64,000 nucleotides of DNA from Platynereis dumerilii (Eukaryota > Annelida > Polychaeta > Phyllodocida > Nereididae). The notes below the pieces were generated by a model, which saw only the letters and a program-made list of their open reading frames with translations, made no database searches and was not told where the DNA came from. The position numbers were made by a program, and so were the translations under genes. Location: NCBI GenBank assembly GCA_026936325.1, contig JAPTHN010000013.1, forward strand, positions 15,639,415 to 15,703,414, read 5' to 3'. This document shows positions 44,501-54,954 of the stretch, one piece after another. How positions within the stretch are numbered: the stretch's first letter is position 1; each line of letters opens with the position of its first letter.

Positions 44501-44766
44501 CAGCCCTCCAGGCCTCCACCAATTAGCAATGTTGTGATTTACTTTGTGTGCCCCTTGGAACTTTTGAATTCCCTGTTCCCACACCCTCCTTATCCGGATC
44601 CTCATTTATTGACATGTGATTGTATATTTGTTTAAATTCAACTTTTCAGACAAAGAGAGCCCTCAGCGCTGTACAAAACTGCTTCGGGGGAGTTGAGCTG
44701 ACTGTCGCTGTATTTACGGGGTTAAATATCATGGCTGAGATGTTATGCAAACCTGCAGAACACTAA
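41543..44766 (+). CDS. MS4A/CD20-like four-pass membrane protein (five exons)
   Basis: Predicted 166-aa protein. Coding exons: 41543-41630, 41904-42019, 43131-43190, 43554-43673 and 44650-44766, all with GT-AG borders (CAAG|GTGAGA, TTTCAG|GAG, ATT|GTGAGT, TTTCAG|TTT, TTG|GTAAGT, TTGCAG|GTT, GGG|GTGAGG, TTTCAG|ACA). After a 29-residue cytosolic start (MARE...WKHVNYNCLQ) come four hydrophobic segments: VSVAHIVLGLIMVCISC, GIIFLATGVMGIVAT, VVLYMLSCFLSVICGIVVI and VELTVAVFTGLNIMAEM. Segments 3 and 4 are separated by a loop with NCNDHCG and QNC cysteines. Size, spacing and the split between segments fit the MS4A/CD20 superfamily; TMEM-type tetraspans remain possible. An acceptor-like TTTCAAG just before the ATG hints at an upstream non-coding exon. 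Ligand and role unknown. Confidence 0.82.
42277..42560. mobile_element. hAT-type MITE (family M9), copy 2, nested in M1
   Basis: Left end CATAGAAATACATAGAACGG, right end complement cut short at GTTCTATGTATTT. The interior is rich in TGACGTCA, as in 40253-40522. It interrupts the GGGTCAA|...TTTGATAAG block of the M1 element. The 8-bp duplication is not clear here. Confidence 0.7.
42715..42920 (-). mobile_element. tRNA-derived SINE, copy 3, minus strand
   Basis: Box B GGTTCGAATTC (42864-42854), then GGATGGCAGTTTCACTCA and TAAAGCCCCAATCATTCATC running towards lower coordinates. Same family as 13116-13320, inserted in an M1 element. Confidence 0.75.
44080..44205. repeat. CCCTGTCCC-type dispersed repeat, copy 1 (MS4A-like intron 4)
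   Basis: CTGTCCCTTTGCAATTTTAC and CCCTTTACTTTTCAATTC recur in the 57715-57930 region. Non-coding, of unknown origin. Confidence 0.5.
44215..44475. repeat. Degenerate tandem repeat with ACATTGTGGC/GTTGTGGCAACA motifs
   Basis: At least three imperfect units of 60-75 bp carrying TGTTGTCACAACGTTGTGA, ATGACGTTAGCAAGAGCCAT and similar, in intron 4 of the MS4A-like gene. Confidence 0.55.
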
Positions 44767-45080
44767 TTGACTCATAAATTAATAAATAATTTACTCAGAT
44801 ATATATATTTTTATGCTCTTAGTACAATTTGTTAGTGATTTTTCATCAATTATAATAATGAATTGACCCCTGTATTGTTGTTCTTTACATTTCTGTCCAA
44901 GTTCGCACTCACAGTATCTCTGAACTAAGTGTGGGATTTTTTAAAAATTTGTTAGGATGACTTTTGAGAAAAGCCCATTTTGATATACTTCTCATTGACT
45001 GTGTGAATTGCATTTTTATCTTAAGCCTAGATGAATATTAATTAGCCTTTGTATATAATGTACACATACCCACGTGTATG

Positions 45081-45086
45081 AATAAA
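45081..45086 (+). terminator. Poly(A) signal AATAAA of the MS4A-like gene
   Basis: Canonical AATAAA in GTATGAATAAATACAAAG, about 315 bp after the stop. It implies a 3' untranslated region of roughly 340 nt. Earlier AATAAAT at 44780 is an alternative. Confidence 0.55.
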
Positions 45087-45593
45087 TACAAAGTAACTAT
45101 AAATTGTGTGCTTTTTGCCTTAATTTTTTGTTAGCTTTTGTGCAAGGTTTAAAAAAAAATGCATGCAATGGAAAAGGGAAAGAAAAAACATGATCGATTG
45201 TAGTGTTCATAAGTTATATTTAATTAACATTATCCACAATTAAAAATTGACAGTACATAATTTGTAACAGTGTGGTTATCCATTATAGACATGATATGCA
45301 AATTGGAAAAATAACCAAGCAAAGATGAGAAAGTAATTTTTTAAAAAGTTTATGTCACATCTTAAATATCGGTGGATAAGTTGTGAATGAGAATTAAAAG
45401 TGAGGTTTTTTTGTAGAAATTACAATCATTTTGTAATTCTGTATTTAAGTGCAATATCGTAATAATTGATCATACATTTTATCACAGATGCATGCTATAA
45501 TCATCCCATCTTTACAATGTCATCTAAGTTCTTGCATTGCACTTGGCAACGCTGTTCAGAATGATAGGTCATGTTACAGTTGTTTTATACATA

Positions 45594-45714
45594 AGTAGTA
45601 GAGGACTATGTTTAGGATTTTGAAAAAAAAAACCTTAAAATACTCCTCTCTCATTAGTCTAATCAAATTTTAAGGTTCTTTTTTTCGAATTCCCTGTAAA
45701 TATGGTCTACTACT
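45594..45714. mobile_element. 121-bp hairpin MITE, TA-flanked
   Basis: AGTAGTAGAGGACTATGTTT faces its complement at the right end; the inner arms pair AAAACCTTAAAAT with ATTTTAAGGTT. TA at 45592-45593 and 45715-45716. Confidence 0.68.
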
Positions 45715-45853
45715 TATAATAATAGCCGTATTTATAAATATGTGTTGAACAGATACACAGTGCGTGAATAATAATATATTTTTCATTAACTTTACAGATC
45801 CTCTTTCTGATACAACGTTGTACAGTTTCTCTGTCCTCGGATCCATAATTTGT

Positions 45854-46002
45854 GATGAATTTTACCTTCAGAGGATTCGATGATTTTTTATCCATATTTT
45901 TTGACGATCTCGCATCGTCTTCGTCAGTGGATGTTGTAGGGATGCGAGATCGTCGAAAATTATGGATAAAAATCATCGAATCCTCTGAAGGTAAAATTCA
46001 TC
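45854..46002. repeat. Long near-perfect hairpin, 62-bp arms
   Basis: GATGAATTTTACCTTCAGAG (45854) through TGACGATCTCGCATC (45915) is mirrored at 45941-46002 with only a few mismatches, around a 25-nt loop. A minus-strand frame (45710-45976) crosses it. It could be a young MITE or a transcribed foldback; no target duplication was identified. Confidence 0.7.
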
Positions 46003-46048
46003 GCAAGTTTTTTTCTTTTTTTCAAATATACCTACAGAGGTATCTAAT

Positions 46049-46310
46049 GAAGTTTTTCAGGATAAGGGAACTTAGCTGGCTACTAAGAACTTATGTCCAT
46101 TAAGGCTTAGTGGAGGTCACTAAGAGGGGGTAATCGAACTGTTTTATGCAAAAAAAATTTATAATCTTATTGAATATGTGTGCAAAGATATGTTTCGCTT
46201 GAGCAAACCTGCACTGTGATTATTATGTAATGCATTACAGAAATCATAACATAAGCATTTAAGGGGACATTCTTAGTAGCCACCTTAGTTCCCTTATCCT
46301 GAAAAGCTTC
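46049..46310. mobile_element. Hairpin element of about 260 bp
   Basis: TTTTCAGGATAAGGGAACTT and GGCTACTAAGAACTTATGTCC at 46054-46098 pair with 46263-46306. About 48-bp imperfect arms around a 165-bp centre. Non-coding MITE-like sequence. Confidence 0.65.
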
Positions 46311-46749
46311 AATAAACAAGACAAACAGACAGACAGGACATTTATTTGACATTTACATATTAAATGAATATGATAATTCTCATTGGCGAGAAATGTAATC
46401 ATAGATAGTGTGCTTATTACAAACAAGGATTTTGATACCTCTTTTCAGAGGTACAGGTCATTTGACATGGCTATTTGATATACTTTTAATTATTCTGCTT
46501 TGAAATTACAATGAAAAAGGCAGTAATATGTATCCTGTACTTCCTCAAATGGTCAGTTTAAGCTGATCATTTAAGTGTCTGTTTAAATTTATATTTGGCC
46601 CTTTTTTGAATACTTGAGGTAGGTGTACATTTGAGGCTTTAAAAAAAATTATTAAATCCATTAATCAACACCCCTCTGGGGAGGTGGCCTTAATAATTAG
46701 ACCATCACAGCAAAAATCAAAAGGAATGATTCATACAAAATTTGACTGC

Positions 46750-46925
46750 ATGATGCCTGAGCAATGAGCATGTCATATTTTCAGGGAATTTTATTGGATT
46801 AAAACTGCCTAACAGTCCATTTGATTGGTCGTACAATTACCTATGTCATGCTGAACCATTTAGCTATGTACAGGCGTGCACAGGCTCTCTCAACCAATAG
46901 CGATCATTGATGTATATGAAAGTTA
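46750..46925. repeat. Dispersed repeat, copy 1 (match to 58545-58680)
   Basis: GAGCATGTCATATTTTC, AAAACTGCCTAA, ACCTATGTCAT and CAACCAATAGC occur in the same order at 58545-58680. Non-coding, perhaps a SINE or old MITE body. Confidence 0.5.
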
Positions 46926-47056
46926 ATCTGTCCAAGGGTGTCGGAAGGGGTAAAGAGGCAATAGTGGTGGTCGGACGAGAGGGGGGAAATCTAATTAATG
47001 CAACAAAAATAAAATAAGTGTCAAAAATTGTTTGCCTAAATTAAGACTGAATAATG

Positions 47057-47062
47057 TTTATT
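47057..47062 (-). terminator. Poly(A) signal of the FN2 gene
   Basis: AATAAA on the minus strand, about 185 bp beyond the stop at 47246. A canonical signal in the expected place. Confidence 0.5.
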
Positions 47063-47245
47063 CTCTAAGATTTAAAGGGCACAAATTGCCCCCCTTCCCC
47101 CCTTGGCCAAGGGCAGGAGGGGCAATAACCCCCCCCCCTGTTATGACACCCTTGAATCCGTCCTTTTGGCTTTTGTCATAATAGGGAGCAGTATGGAAAA
47201 ATAAGAAAAAGATATGAAATGTCAGAGTTTGTGTGTACATCAAGT

Positions 47246-50200
47246 TCATTTCTTTGTTGATGTGCATTTCAGAGGCACTTCACAATTGGCATATTGGCCG
47301 TCCCGGTCAAAGTTATCCGTAAGGGAACACCAAGCCCTGTTGTGGTTCAATGTGGTACATCCGATGTAATTTTGGCCTTGGTATATATACTCCATTGTAC
47401 AGAAGCCCCCTGACGTTGTCTTCTCTGAAAGAGAGATGGAATGAATTGAATTAGATTGAATTGAATGGAAATGAATCGAATTGAAGCAAATTGGATTCAA
47501 AATATTAATTTATTTACACTTTACAGGTGAGTTAGGCATTTAAATAAAGAATTATTATTACATGACCACTATATGCTACAGCGATGCTGATTGGTCAAAA
47601 TCAGTCACATGACTACATCATAAAAACTCACATTGCATAGTTAGAGTGCAATATGAGATTTTTTCCAAAATATTTTTTTTTAAACTTTTTGCGAAAAAAA
47701 AAAATCACATTTTTTTCTCCAAAATATTTTTCCCCCAATTTGTTTTGCCTAGAATGTTTATTTCCTTTGCTCCTACCCAAAAATAGATAGATAGATAAAC
47801 TGGATTTGTGGCATTTGCGGCCGGTAACAACCAAATACAATTTCAGGAATATAGTATTATATTTTGGATTTTATCTACAGTCTTGCGCACCACAACAAAA
47901 CTACGGAGATCTGGACATAGAGGAGTCATCCTGCGTCCAGTATTGCTTATGCTTATGCTTATGCTTACTTTTGAATTTTAGGAGGGATTAACTTTATGGT
48001 AAAATGTTTCATATATATATATATACAGTTGGAAATTTTTGTAATAAACAGCTAGATTGTAAAATTATTCTTTTACAGAACACCAATGATTTCTACTTAC
48101 CCACACATCCTTCACCTAAAGAAAAAAAAATTGAAAAAAAGTTAATAGGAATTTTAATGTAATATACCAAAATGTAGGTGTGCTAACTGTGCTTACAATT
48201 GAAAAGTTCATACTTAATACAGTTTGGGGTAAGTTTGATCAAAGGTGGCGGATAAATTAATTGCAGATCTCTGCTCAACAGTGAGAAAATTGCAACAATA
48301 TGATAGAAGTTAGTAAAATATTGTTTTTTTATTTTAACATTCTTACCTCCGGGTGCTTTTGAACACTTGAGTGGTTCGTCACATCTTGCCCACTGGGAAT
48401 CGCGGTCAAAATTATCGGTCAATGAACACCATGGAGTACCTCTGTTATTGACTGTTGTGCATCCAGTATATGTTTCTCCATTGTAGATAAATGATGCTGC
48501 GCAGTCAGATCCGAAATATGTCTTCTCTGCAAAAAAGCACATTTTCACCAATACAGTTTCATTTGGGGTTGAGCATTTTCTTATTAATTTTTACCAATAC
48601 AGTTTCATTTGGTGTTTAACATTTTCATATTAGTGTATGATTTTTGACTTTCAAATTTAAAATCAATTAAATTGGGAGCATACCATTCACAAATTCTTTA
48701 CAAGATCTTTGCTTTGTGACTTAATTGCCTGATCAGTTCCTTAAAATGTTTAATTTATGCCTTTCACTTGCAACATAAACGACACTGACACCGAAAGAAG
48801 TAATAAAGTGAGAACTTACCTATACAACCTGGCTCAGCTGAAAAATTATAAGATAAAAATGTCTGAAGTATTAATTGAAACCAATTACAATTTGACAAGA
48901 GATTTTAGCAAATGGAGAATTTCCACAAGGCTGTTCTCATACTCTTATGTGGCATGAGTATATCCTTATTTCATAACTTGTGAAAAACTTCATGATAACT
49001 TGAGAAAAACTTTACAATAACTTGAGAAACACTTCATGATAACTTGAGAAAAACTTCATGAGAACTTGAGAAAAACTTCATGATAACTTGAGAAAAACTT
49101 TACAATAACTTGAGAAAATCTTTATAGCTTGAGAAAAACTTGATGATGACTTGAGAAAAACTTCATGATAATGTGAGAAAAACTTTACAATAACTTCAGA
49201 AAAACTTTACAATAACTTTAGGAAACTTTATGATAACTTTAGAAAAACTTCATGAAAACTTGAGAAAAACTTCATGATAACTTGAGAAAATCTATATGAT
49301 AACTTGAGATAAACTTCATAATTACTTGGTGAAAATTTCATGATAACTTGGTGAAAACTTCATGATAACTTGGTGAAAACTTTATGATAACTTGAGAAAA
49401 ACTTCATGAGAACTTGAAAAATACTTCATGATAACTTGAGAAAAACTTCATGATAACTTGATGAAAATTTCATGATAACTTGAGAAAAACTTCATGATGA
49501 AAAACTTCATGATAACTTGAGAAAAACTTTACAATAACTTGAGAAAATCTTTATAGCTTGAGAAAAACTTTATGATGACTTGAGAAAAACTTCATGATAA
49601 CGTGAGAAAAACTTCATGATTACTTGAGAAAAACTTCATGATAACTTGAGAAACACTTCATGATAACTTGAGAAAAACTTCATGATAACTTGAGAAAAAC
49701 TTCATGATAACTTGAGAAAAACTTCATGATAACTTGAGAAAAACTTCATGAGAACTTGAGAAAAACTTCATGATAACTTGAGAAAAACTTTATGATAACT
49801 TGAGAAAAACTTTACGCTAACTTAAGAAAAACTCTGAGATAACCTGAGAAAAACTTCATGATAATTTGAGAAAAACTTTATGATAACTTGAGAAAATGTT
49901 TACAATAACTTAAGAAAAACTCTGAGATAACTAGAGAAAAACTTTATGATAACTTTATGAAAACTTCATGATAACTTGAGAAAAACTTCATGAACTTGAG
50001 AAAAACTTCATGATAACTTGAGAAAAAACTTTATGATAACTTGAGAAAAACTTCATGATAACTTGAAAAAAAACTTCATGATAACTTGAGAAAAATTTCA
50101 TTATTACTTGAGAAAATGTTTACAATAAGGCCACACATAATTGATCTTTAGCTTCTCGGATTCCTCTCAAGGCCAAAAAAAAAAAAGGTGAAAAAATTTT

Positions 50201-53200
50201 TTTTTTTCACTTTTTTTTTCCATCGGCAGGAAATCTATTGTGTCGGCGGGTCCGCGAAGCTCAGAATCAATTATTTGTGGCCTAACTTGAGAAAAACTTC
50301 ATGATAACTTGAGAAAAACTTTACGATAACTTGAGAAAAACTTTACGCTTACTTGAGAAAAACTTCATGACATTTTTTGTGATGAACTTACGTCCGCCTG
50401 GCTTGACACATGTCAAGGGCACGGCACAATTAGCATATTGTCCGTCCGCGTCATAATTTTCTGTAAGAGAACACCAGGGCACTCCCCCGTTATTCACAGT
50501 CGTACATCCCGTGTATGAGTTGCCACTGTAAATGAAAGTTTTAGCGCAGTTTGTGTCGAAGATTGTCTTTTCTGAAAAGAAAAAAATACACAAAAGGTAA
50601 ACTTTGACTTGTCGGCATAAATATGAAACCTTTTTTATTCATCATAGTATATTTTCCAAAGTAGCAATGAGCATGGTAGAAATATCTAAAATGATTTACT
50701 ACAGTTGTATGAACATACCTCTGCAACCTGTACCAGCTGAAAAATAGACAAACAAAAGATTAAGAGATAAAATCCTAAAAATCAAATGTCAATATAAAAG
50801 TTCCTTCCTATAATCCTATTCTTTTTTTTTTTCGCTTTTACATTTACATCTTTAGGTGAAGAAATATATATGGATTTTTTTTTTTTTTTTCGAAATTTTT
50901 ATGTAGCCGCATGTCACATGCCTACATGTACATTTAAAAAGACAATAGAATTTGGGGGTCAGTACAAAAATTGCTGTGATCACAGGCCGAAGCCTGTAAG
51001 AGTCTAATCTTACTTTACTTGTCTCTAGTATAATATTCAAGGGTACCACACCCATAAATATTTTAAGAACTTCCTAGATCGGCTCCAGAGTTAAGTCATT
51101 TTACTGATATTGTGTCAATGCTGAGCATGAGTTAGATAACTAGTTTTAATTAACTGAACTCATGTTACAACATTAAAATTTTTTTCTCGTAACCTGGTCA
51201 GAAGATAAGTTATAGAAGTTAAAACCACTTTAGGATAACCCATGATGAGCATTCAATTTGATTTAATTTGATACAATCCGGTACATACGAAGTTTGCAGG
51301 CTCAGTCGGAGTGTGGTAGCTTTAAATATGTAATGATAGTGAAAACTAAAGACAAGGCTCTATTTAGGCGTGGGCCTTGCTGTGTTGCGTATTGTTCTTT
51401 GTTACTATTATTTACAACATCATCTAAAAGAAGTATACTTAGTTACATTGGGGGGTTTCACATTTTAGTGGAATAGCGCAGTTCGCCCATTCCTTGTCGA
51501 CATCATAATCTTTGCTCAGAGAACACCAGGGTCGGCCTCCATTATCAATCGTTGGGCAGCCACTGTAGGTCTCTCCCGAGTAGATGAAGGTCGGTGAACA
51601 TTCCCCACCATCTGCGGTTTTCTCTGAAAATATAGGTGATACACGGGTGAAATTCTCAAAAAAAAAAAATTGTTTGAAAAAAATTTATATAGGGCCTATA
51701 TATTAAAAAAAAAAAAAATGTTCAAAATAAAATAATTTTCAAAAAAAAAAATTGCTCGAAAACAAAAATTTCCCAAATAAAAGAAATTTTCAAAACGAAA
51801 ATGTTCAAACTAGTTGCTATTTCACCAATTCTGTTTGGATTTTCATCAAATAAACATTGAAATGCTTATTTAGTGCTTTGGCACCTTCTTCAGACGTCTA
51901 GTGGCTGGTTTTTTTTACAGTGAAGTTAATAAAACGTCTGTAATCATTTAATATTAATGTAACTCACCCGTGCAGTTTCCTTGCTCCCCATCGGGATTAT
52001 CACTTGGAGGAGCTGTAACAAAAACTTAAAAGATTAAAATAAAATCAGAATAATTTCTTTGAGTAGCATAGAAGACGTGGCAGCCATTTTTTCTTGCAAG
52101 CATACAATGCCTCAACAATAATCTGAAAATACTCTGATTTTACAGAGATTTTTAGTCATCATTTCATTTCCAATCTATCCCTGATCACATTATACATTTA
52201 ACTTTTTTCAAATAAAGCAGACATTTAACTCAACAACACCAAAAAGTTACAATATTTTGGATAGTGTTCATGGTCCCACAACCGTACATATGGAATTCAC
52301 AGTTACATTTGCACACTCCACTGAACTGGGGTTCGAAACTGGTGATTACAACAAACAGTAAATGCCAAACAATGATAAACAAGATAATCCAGCTTGCTAT
52401 TTTGTAACAGGGCCCCTTGAAACACTGTCAGAGCATAAGAATGTGTGACAGAGGCAGGGAGTATTTGCCCAAGAATTTATGATTGGAAGTTTGGAACATT
52501 TGAGCATCCATTTATCCACATGGAATTGTTCATGCACTATATCTATATTGCATGTGATATATATTATTTGGAATGGCTAACAGGACAAATCGTAGGATAT
52601 TACTTTACTACAGTAGGTAAGACAAATTCTCATATAGCCATGTCAACACAACATTTTTGGTCAACTCACATTGAAACTTTGGAGGCTGTTAGTCAAATAT
52701 CAAAGATGTTTCAAGGTGACACTTTGCATAGGTTTTGTCCACAGTGACTAAATACACAGTAACTGTTCTATGGGGTTTTCTATAGCTGACAGCCATTTGA
52801 TTTAGGCCTATATGAATTGACTTTTTCTGAAACATGTGCTTTCTCCCAGCCAATGTTTTGATCAAACAGGAAGTCATATACAGTCACTACAGTGCTGCCA
52901 CATTGTTGCACCAAGATGAGAATAAGGCGAAACATAATTGATTCTTAGCTTCGCGAACCCGCCGACACAATAGATTTCTGCCGATGAAAAAAATTGAATT
53001 TTTTTTGACATTATAAAAAATTTAGATTTCACCTTTTTTTTTTGTCCTACCGACGGACCCTAGAAAAAGTGCCTTGAGAAGATCCAAAAAGCTAAAGATC
53101 AATTATGTGTGGCCTAGCCGTACCTGGAGCTGGGGTATTCGTTTCAACCACTTGGCAGATGCATTCTCCCCATCGGTTGTCTCGGTCGTAGTTATCGGTT

Positions 53201-54590
53201 GTTGCGCACCAGTATTGGTCTCCATAATCTACCGTCGTACATTGACTAAAACTTCCTTCTTTGTAGACGAAAGGTATGGCACATCCTTCGCCACCTGCGT
53301 TCCCTCCTCGAGTTGAGTTTGCTGCGAATATAAAAGAGGTTAAAATCGTTTAATTTGGTATATTACACATAAAATTACAAGAGAAAAGATAAAAAATTGT
53401 CTGGTGCATTACAAAGTGTTGAGATCCCAGAACCTGACCTGGCAAAGGGCAGACGAAGTAAGCCAAAACAAACCAGAGTCAAGTGAAAGGAGGTGTGAGA
53501 CTTAGGACTCACATGTGTCTACTTGTGAAAATATCTAAGACTAATGCCCCAGTCTCACGGCACGTTACGGAGAACTTTTTACCACTGAGGGGCAGCTTGA
53601 GTTGAATTCTAGGAAAAAAATGACCATCACGGCGACATACAATGTTTATAAAACCATTACATAATTAATTAAAAGCATATCACGGCGGGGTTCTTTTTGT
53701 TCACTGCGGGGAAGAAAAGTTGTACGCCGTCCCCAAAAGTTCGCCGGGGCCCGGGGAAAGGAATTTCCTCCTCCTGAGGGATACTTTTATATCGCCCCGA
53801 GATATAAAAAGTACCCCTCAGGGAACCTATAACTGCCCCTCAGTGAACCTATTTCACCGCGGCGGGATGTCAAAAACTGCCGGGAGGCTTCAAATGTCCT
53901 CCCAGGGGCAGGAAAGGTCCCCGCGGGGGCAGGAAAGGTCCCCGAGGGGGCAGGAGAGGTCCCCTCAGGGGCAGGGGATGTCCTAATATCCCGGCGGAGA
54001 TGTTTTTGAGGCGTTCTCACTGAAAAAATCCACGCCGGACATCCAAAAATTAAGAAAATTTTGGGCTCTGCTCCGCCGTCATGAAAAAAAAGTTTGTACC
54101 TGTTGAATCTTTTTTGACATCCACGGCGCAGTTTTCCCATTTCTAGGAACCGCTGAGGGGAACAAAATCTTCCCCTGGGGGGATGTTAAAAGTCGACGGC
54201 GGATCACCCAAATTCATCCAAATTACCAGGAAATACTTCGACGCCGATCTAAATAGTTCTCCGGGAGCCGCCGTGAGAATGTAGCATAAGCCATAGCGTT
54301 TTTAAGGATTTTCAACTGGGAGACATATGGAACGACTGACAAATTATACATCTAAACTCGATTTGTGACATAATCGGTTGATACATGATAACATGTTCTT
54401 TAAATACACAACATAAGCCATCACAAATTTCTCAGTATATATTTTTTTTAAATGGTCTTATTGTCCTATCTTTCCCCAAAAAAATTTTACCGCTGTAAAA
54501 ATATTTTTACTTACTTCGACATTGCAGAGTCTGTGCGCTGATGCAGGATATGAATAGGACAGAAACTGCGAAAATTAATTTGTGTGCCAT
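47246..54590 (-). CDS. Secreted protein with five fibronectin type II domains (ten exons)
   Basis: Predicted 361-aa secreted protein. Exons: 54590-54515, 53321-53124, 52012-51968, 51623-51447, 50736-50719, 50571-50392, 48837-48820, 48526-48347, 48115-48101, 47424-47246; every internal junction is phase 1. Exon 1 encodes a signal peptide, MAHKLIFAVSVLFISCISA. Exons 2, 4, 6, 8 and 10 each encode one FN2 domain with four core cysteines and the pattern C...(T/P)F(I/V)Y...C(T/P)T...WCSLT.NYD.D..WA.C (about residues 26-91, 107-165, 172-231, 238-297, 303-361). Domains 2-5 add a fifth cysteine in PL(K/T)C, and each linker exon (15-45 nt) adds one more. FN2 modules bind gelatin, glycans or choline lipids in known proteins; the ligand here is unknown. 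The weakest junction is the exon 4 donor (CAAT|GTAACT). No catalytic domain was seen. Confidence 0.88.
48960..50385. repeat. 22-bp minisatellite ACTTGAGAAAAACTTCATGATA in an FN2-gene intron
   Basis: Nearly 60 units with variants (TTTACAATA, TCTGAGATA) fill most of the intron between FN2 exons 6 and 7, and reach to within 10 bp of exon 6. Interrupted once by a MITE at 50129-50282. The centre (about 49620-49790) is most uniform. Confidence 0.93.
50129..50282. mobile_element. TAA-flanked MITE (family M8), copy 2, in the minisatellite
   Basis: 154 bp, GGCCACACATAATTGATCTT at the left and the complement of GGCCACAAATAATTGATTCT at the right. Flanks TAA (50126-50128) and TAA (50283-50285) rejoin to give TTTACAATAACTTGAG, a normal minisatellite unit, so the 3-bp duplication is certain. 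Confidence 0.9.
51640..51810. repeat. A-rich low-complexity stretch in an FN2-gene intron
   Basis: Repeated TTTTCAAAA/AAAATTGTTCGAAAA-type text and poly-A runs directly upstream of FN2 exon 4. No coding signal. Confidence 0.6.
52926..53114. mobile_element. TAA-flanked MITE (family M8), copy 3, beside a splice donor
   Basis: 189 bp with ends GGCGAAACATAATTGATTCT and the complement of GGCCACACATAATTGATCTT, preceded by TAA and followed by TAG. Its right end is 9 bp from the 3' end of FN2 exon 2 (53124), just inside the intron. Confidence 0.8.
53541..54290. mobile_element. GC-rich 750-bp inverted-repeat element with internal minisatellite
   Basis: The left end has CAGTCTCACGGCACGTTACG and GGAGAAC; the right end has GTTCTCCGGGAGCCGCCGTG and AGAATGTAGCAT, forming imperfect inverted repeats. 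Inside, GGGGCAGGAAAGGTCCCCG units (about 20 bp, four copies, 53900-53980) and CCCCTCAG/CTGAGGGG palindromes recur. It lies in the first intron of the FN2 gene. No transposase recognised. Confidence 0.62.
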
Positions 54591-54724
54591 GTCTGAAAAC
54601 ATAAAGTAATGCAGTCGTAATAATTTGGTATATATATTAATGTTATATTGCATTTCTGGGTTGTAGCTGGATTTTATTTTTCTAAGCAAATCCTCAATTC
54701 TCAATGGATCAGTGCATGCTATAC

Positions 54725-54950
54725 ATCAGTTGCCAGCCAGCCCAAGAGTCATTCAGCAGCTCCCAGCCAGCTGATATGAATAATTTTTTTTCACAGCCAG
54801 CCACCTCAACTGCTTTCTCATTACCTGAATGCAAATTTCATCTGTTGAACGCCAAAAATTGACTCCCTACTGACACCTTTGCCAGCTGGGAAAATCCTAG
54901 CTGACAGTCTGCCAGCCAGCCGGGCACCTGCTTCATAACTTATATTTGGT
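54725..54950. repeat. GGCTGGC-rich dispersed repeat, copy 2 (inverted)
   Basis: The reverse complement of 41180-41400, with CCAGCCAGCTGATATGA, CAGCCACCTCAACTGC and GACAGTCTGCCAGCCAGCC in order. Lies just upstream of the FN2 gene start. Confidence 0.7.
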
Positions 54951-54954
54951 ATAA

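Noticed and set aside
45710-45976. Minus-strand frame with a charged, exon-like composition (TDEDDARSSKNMDKKSS)
   Set aside because: It runs through the arm of a near-perfect hairpin, has no clear splice sites or start context, and matches nothing I recognise. Kept only as a note beside the hairpin.
47460-47500. Upstream start for the last FN2 exon
   Set aside because: The frame upstream of 47424 is intron text (GAATTGAATT-type repeats) before a clear TTTCAG acceptor.
53720-54140. Open frames on both strands rich in Gly, Pro and Arg
   Set aside because: They come from the GC-rich minisatellite inside an inverted-repeat element and lie in an FN2-gene intron.
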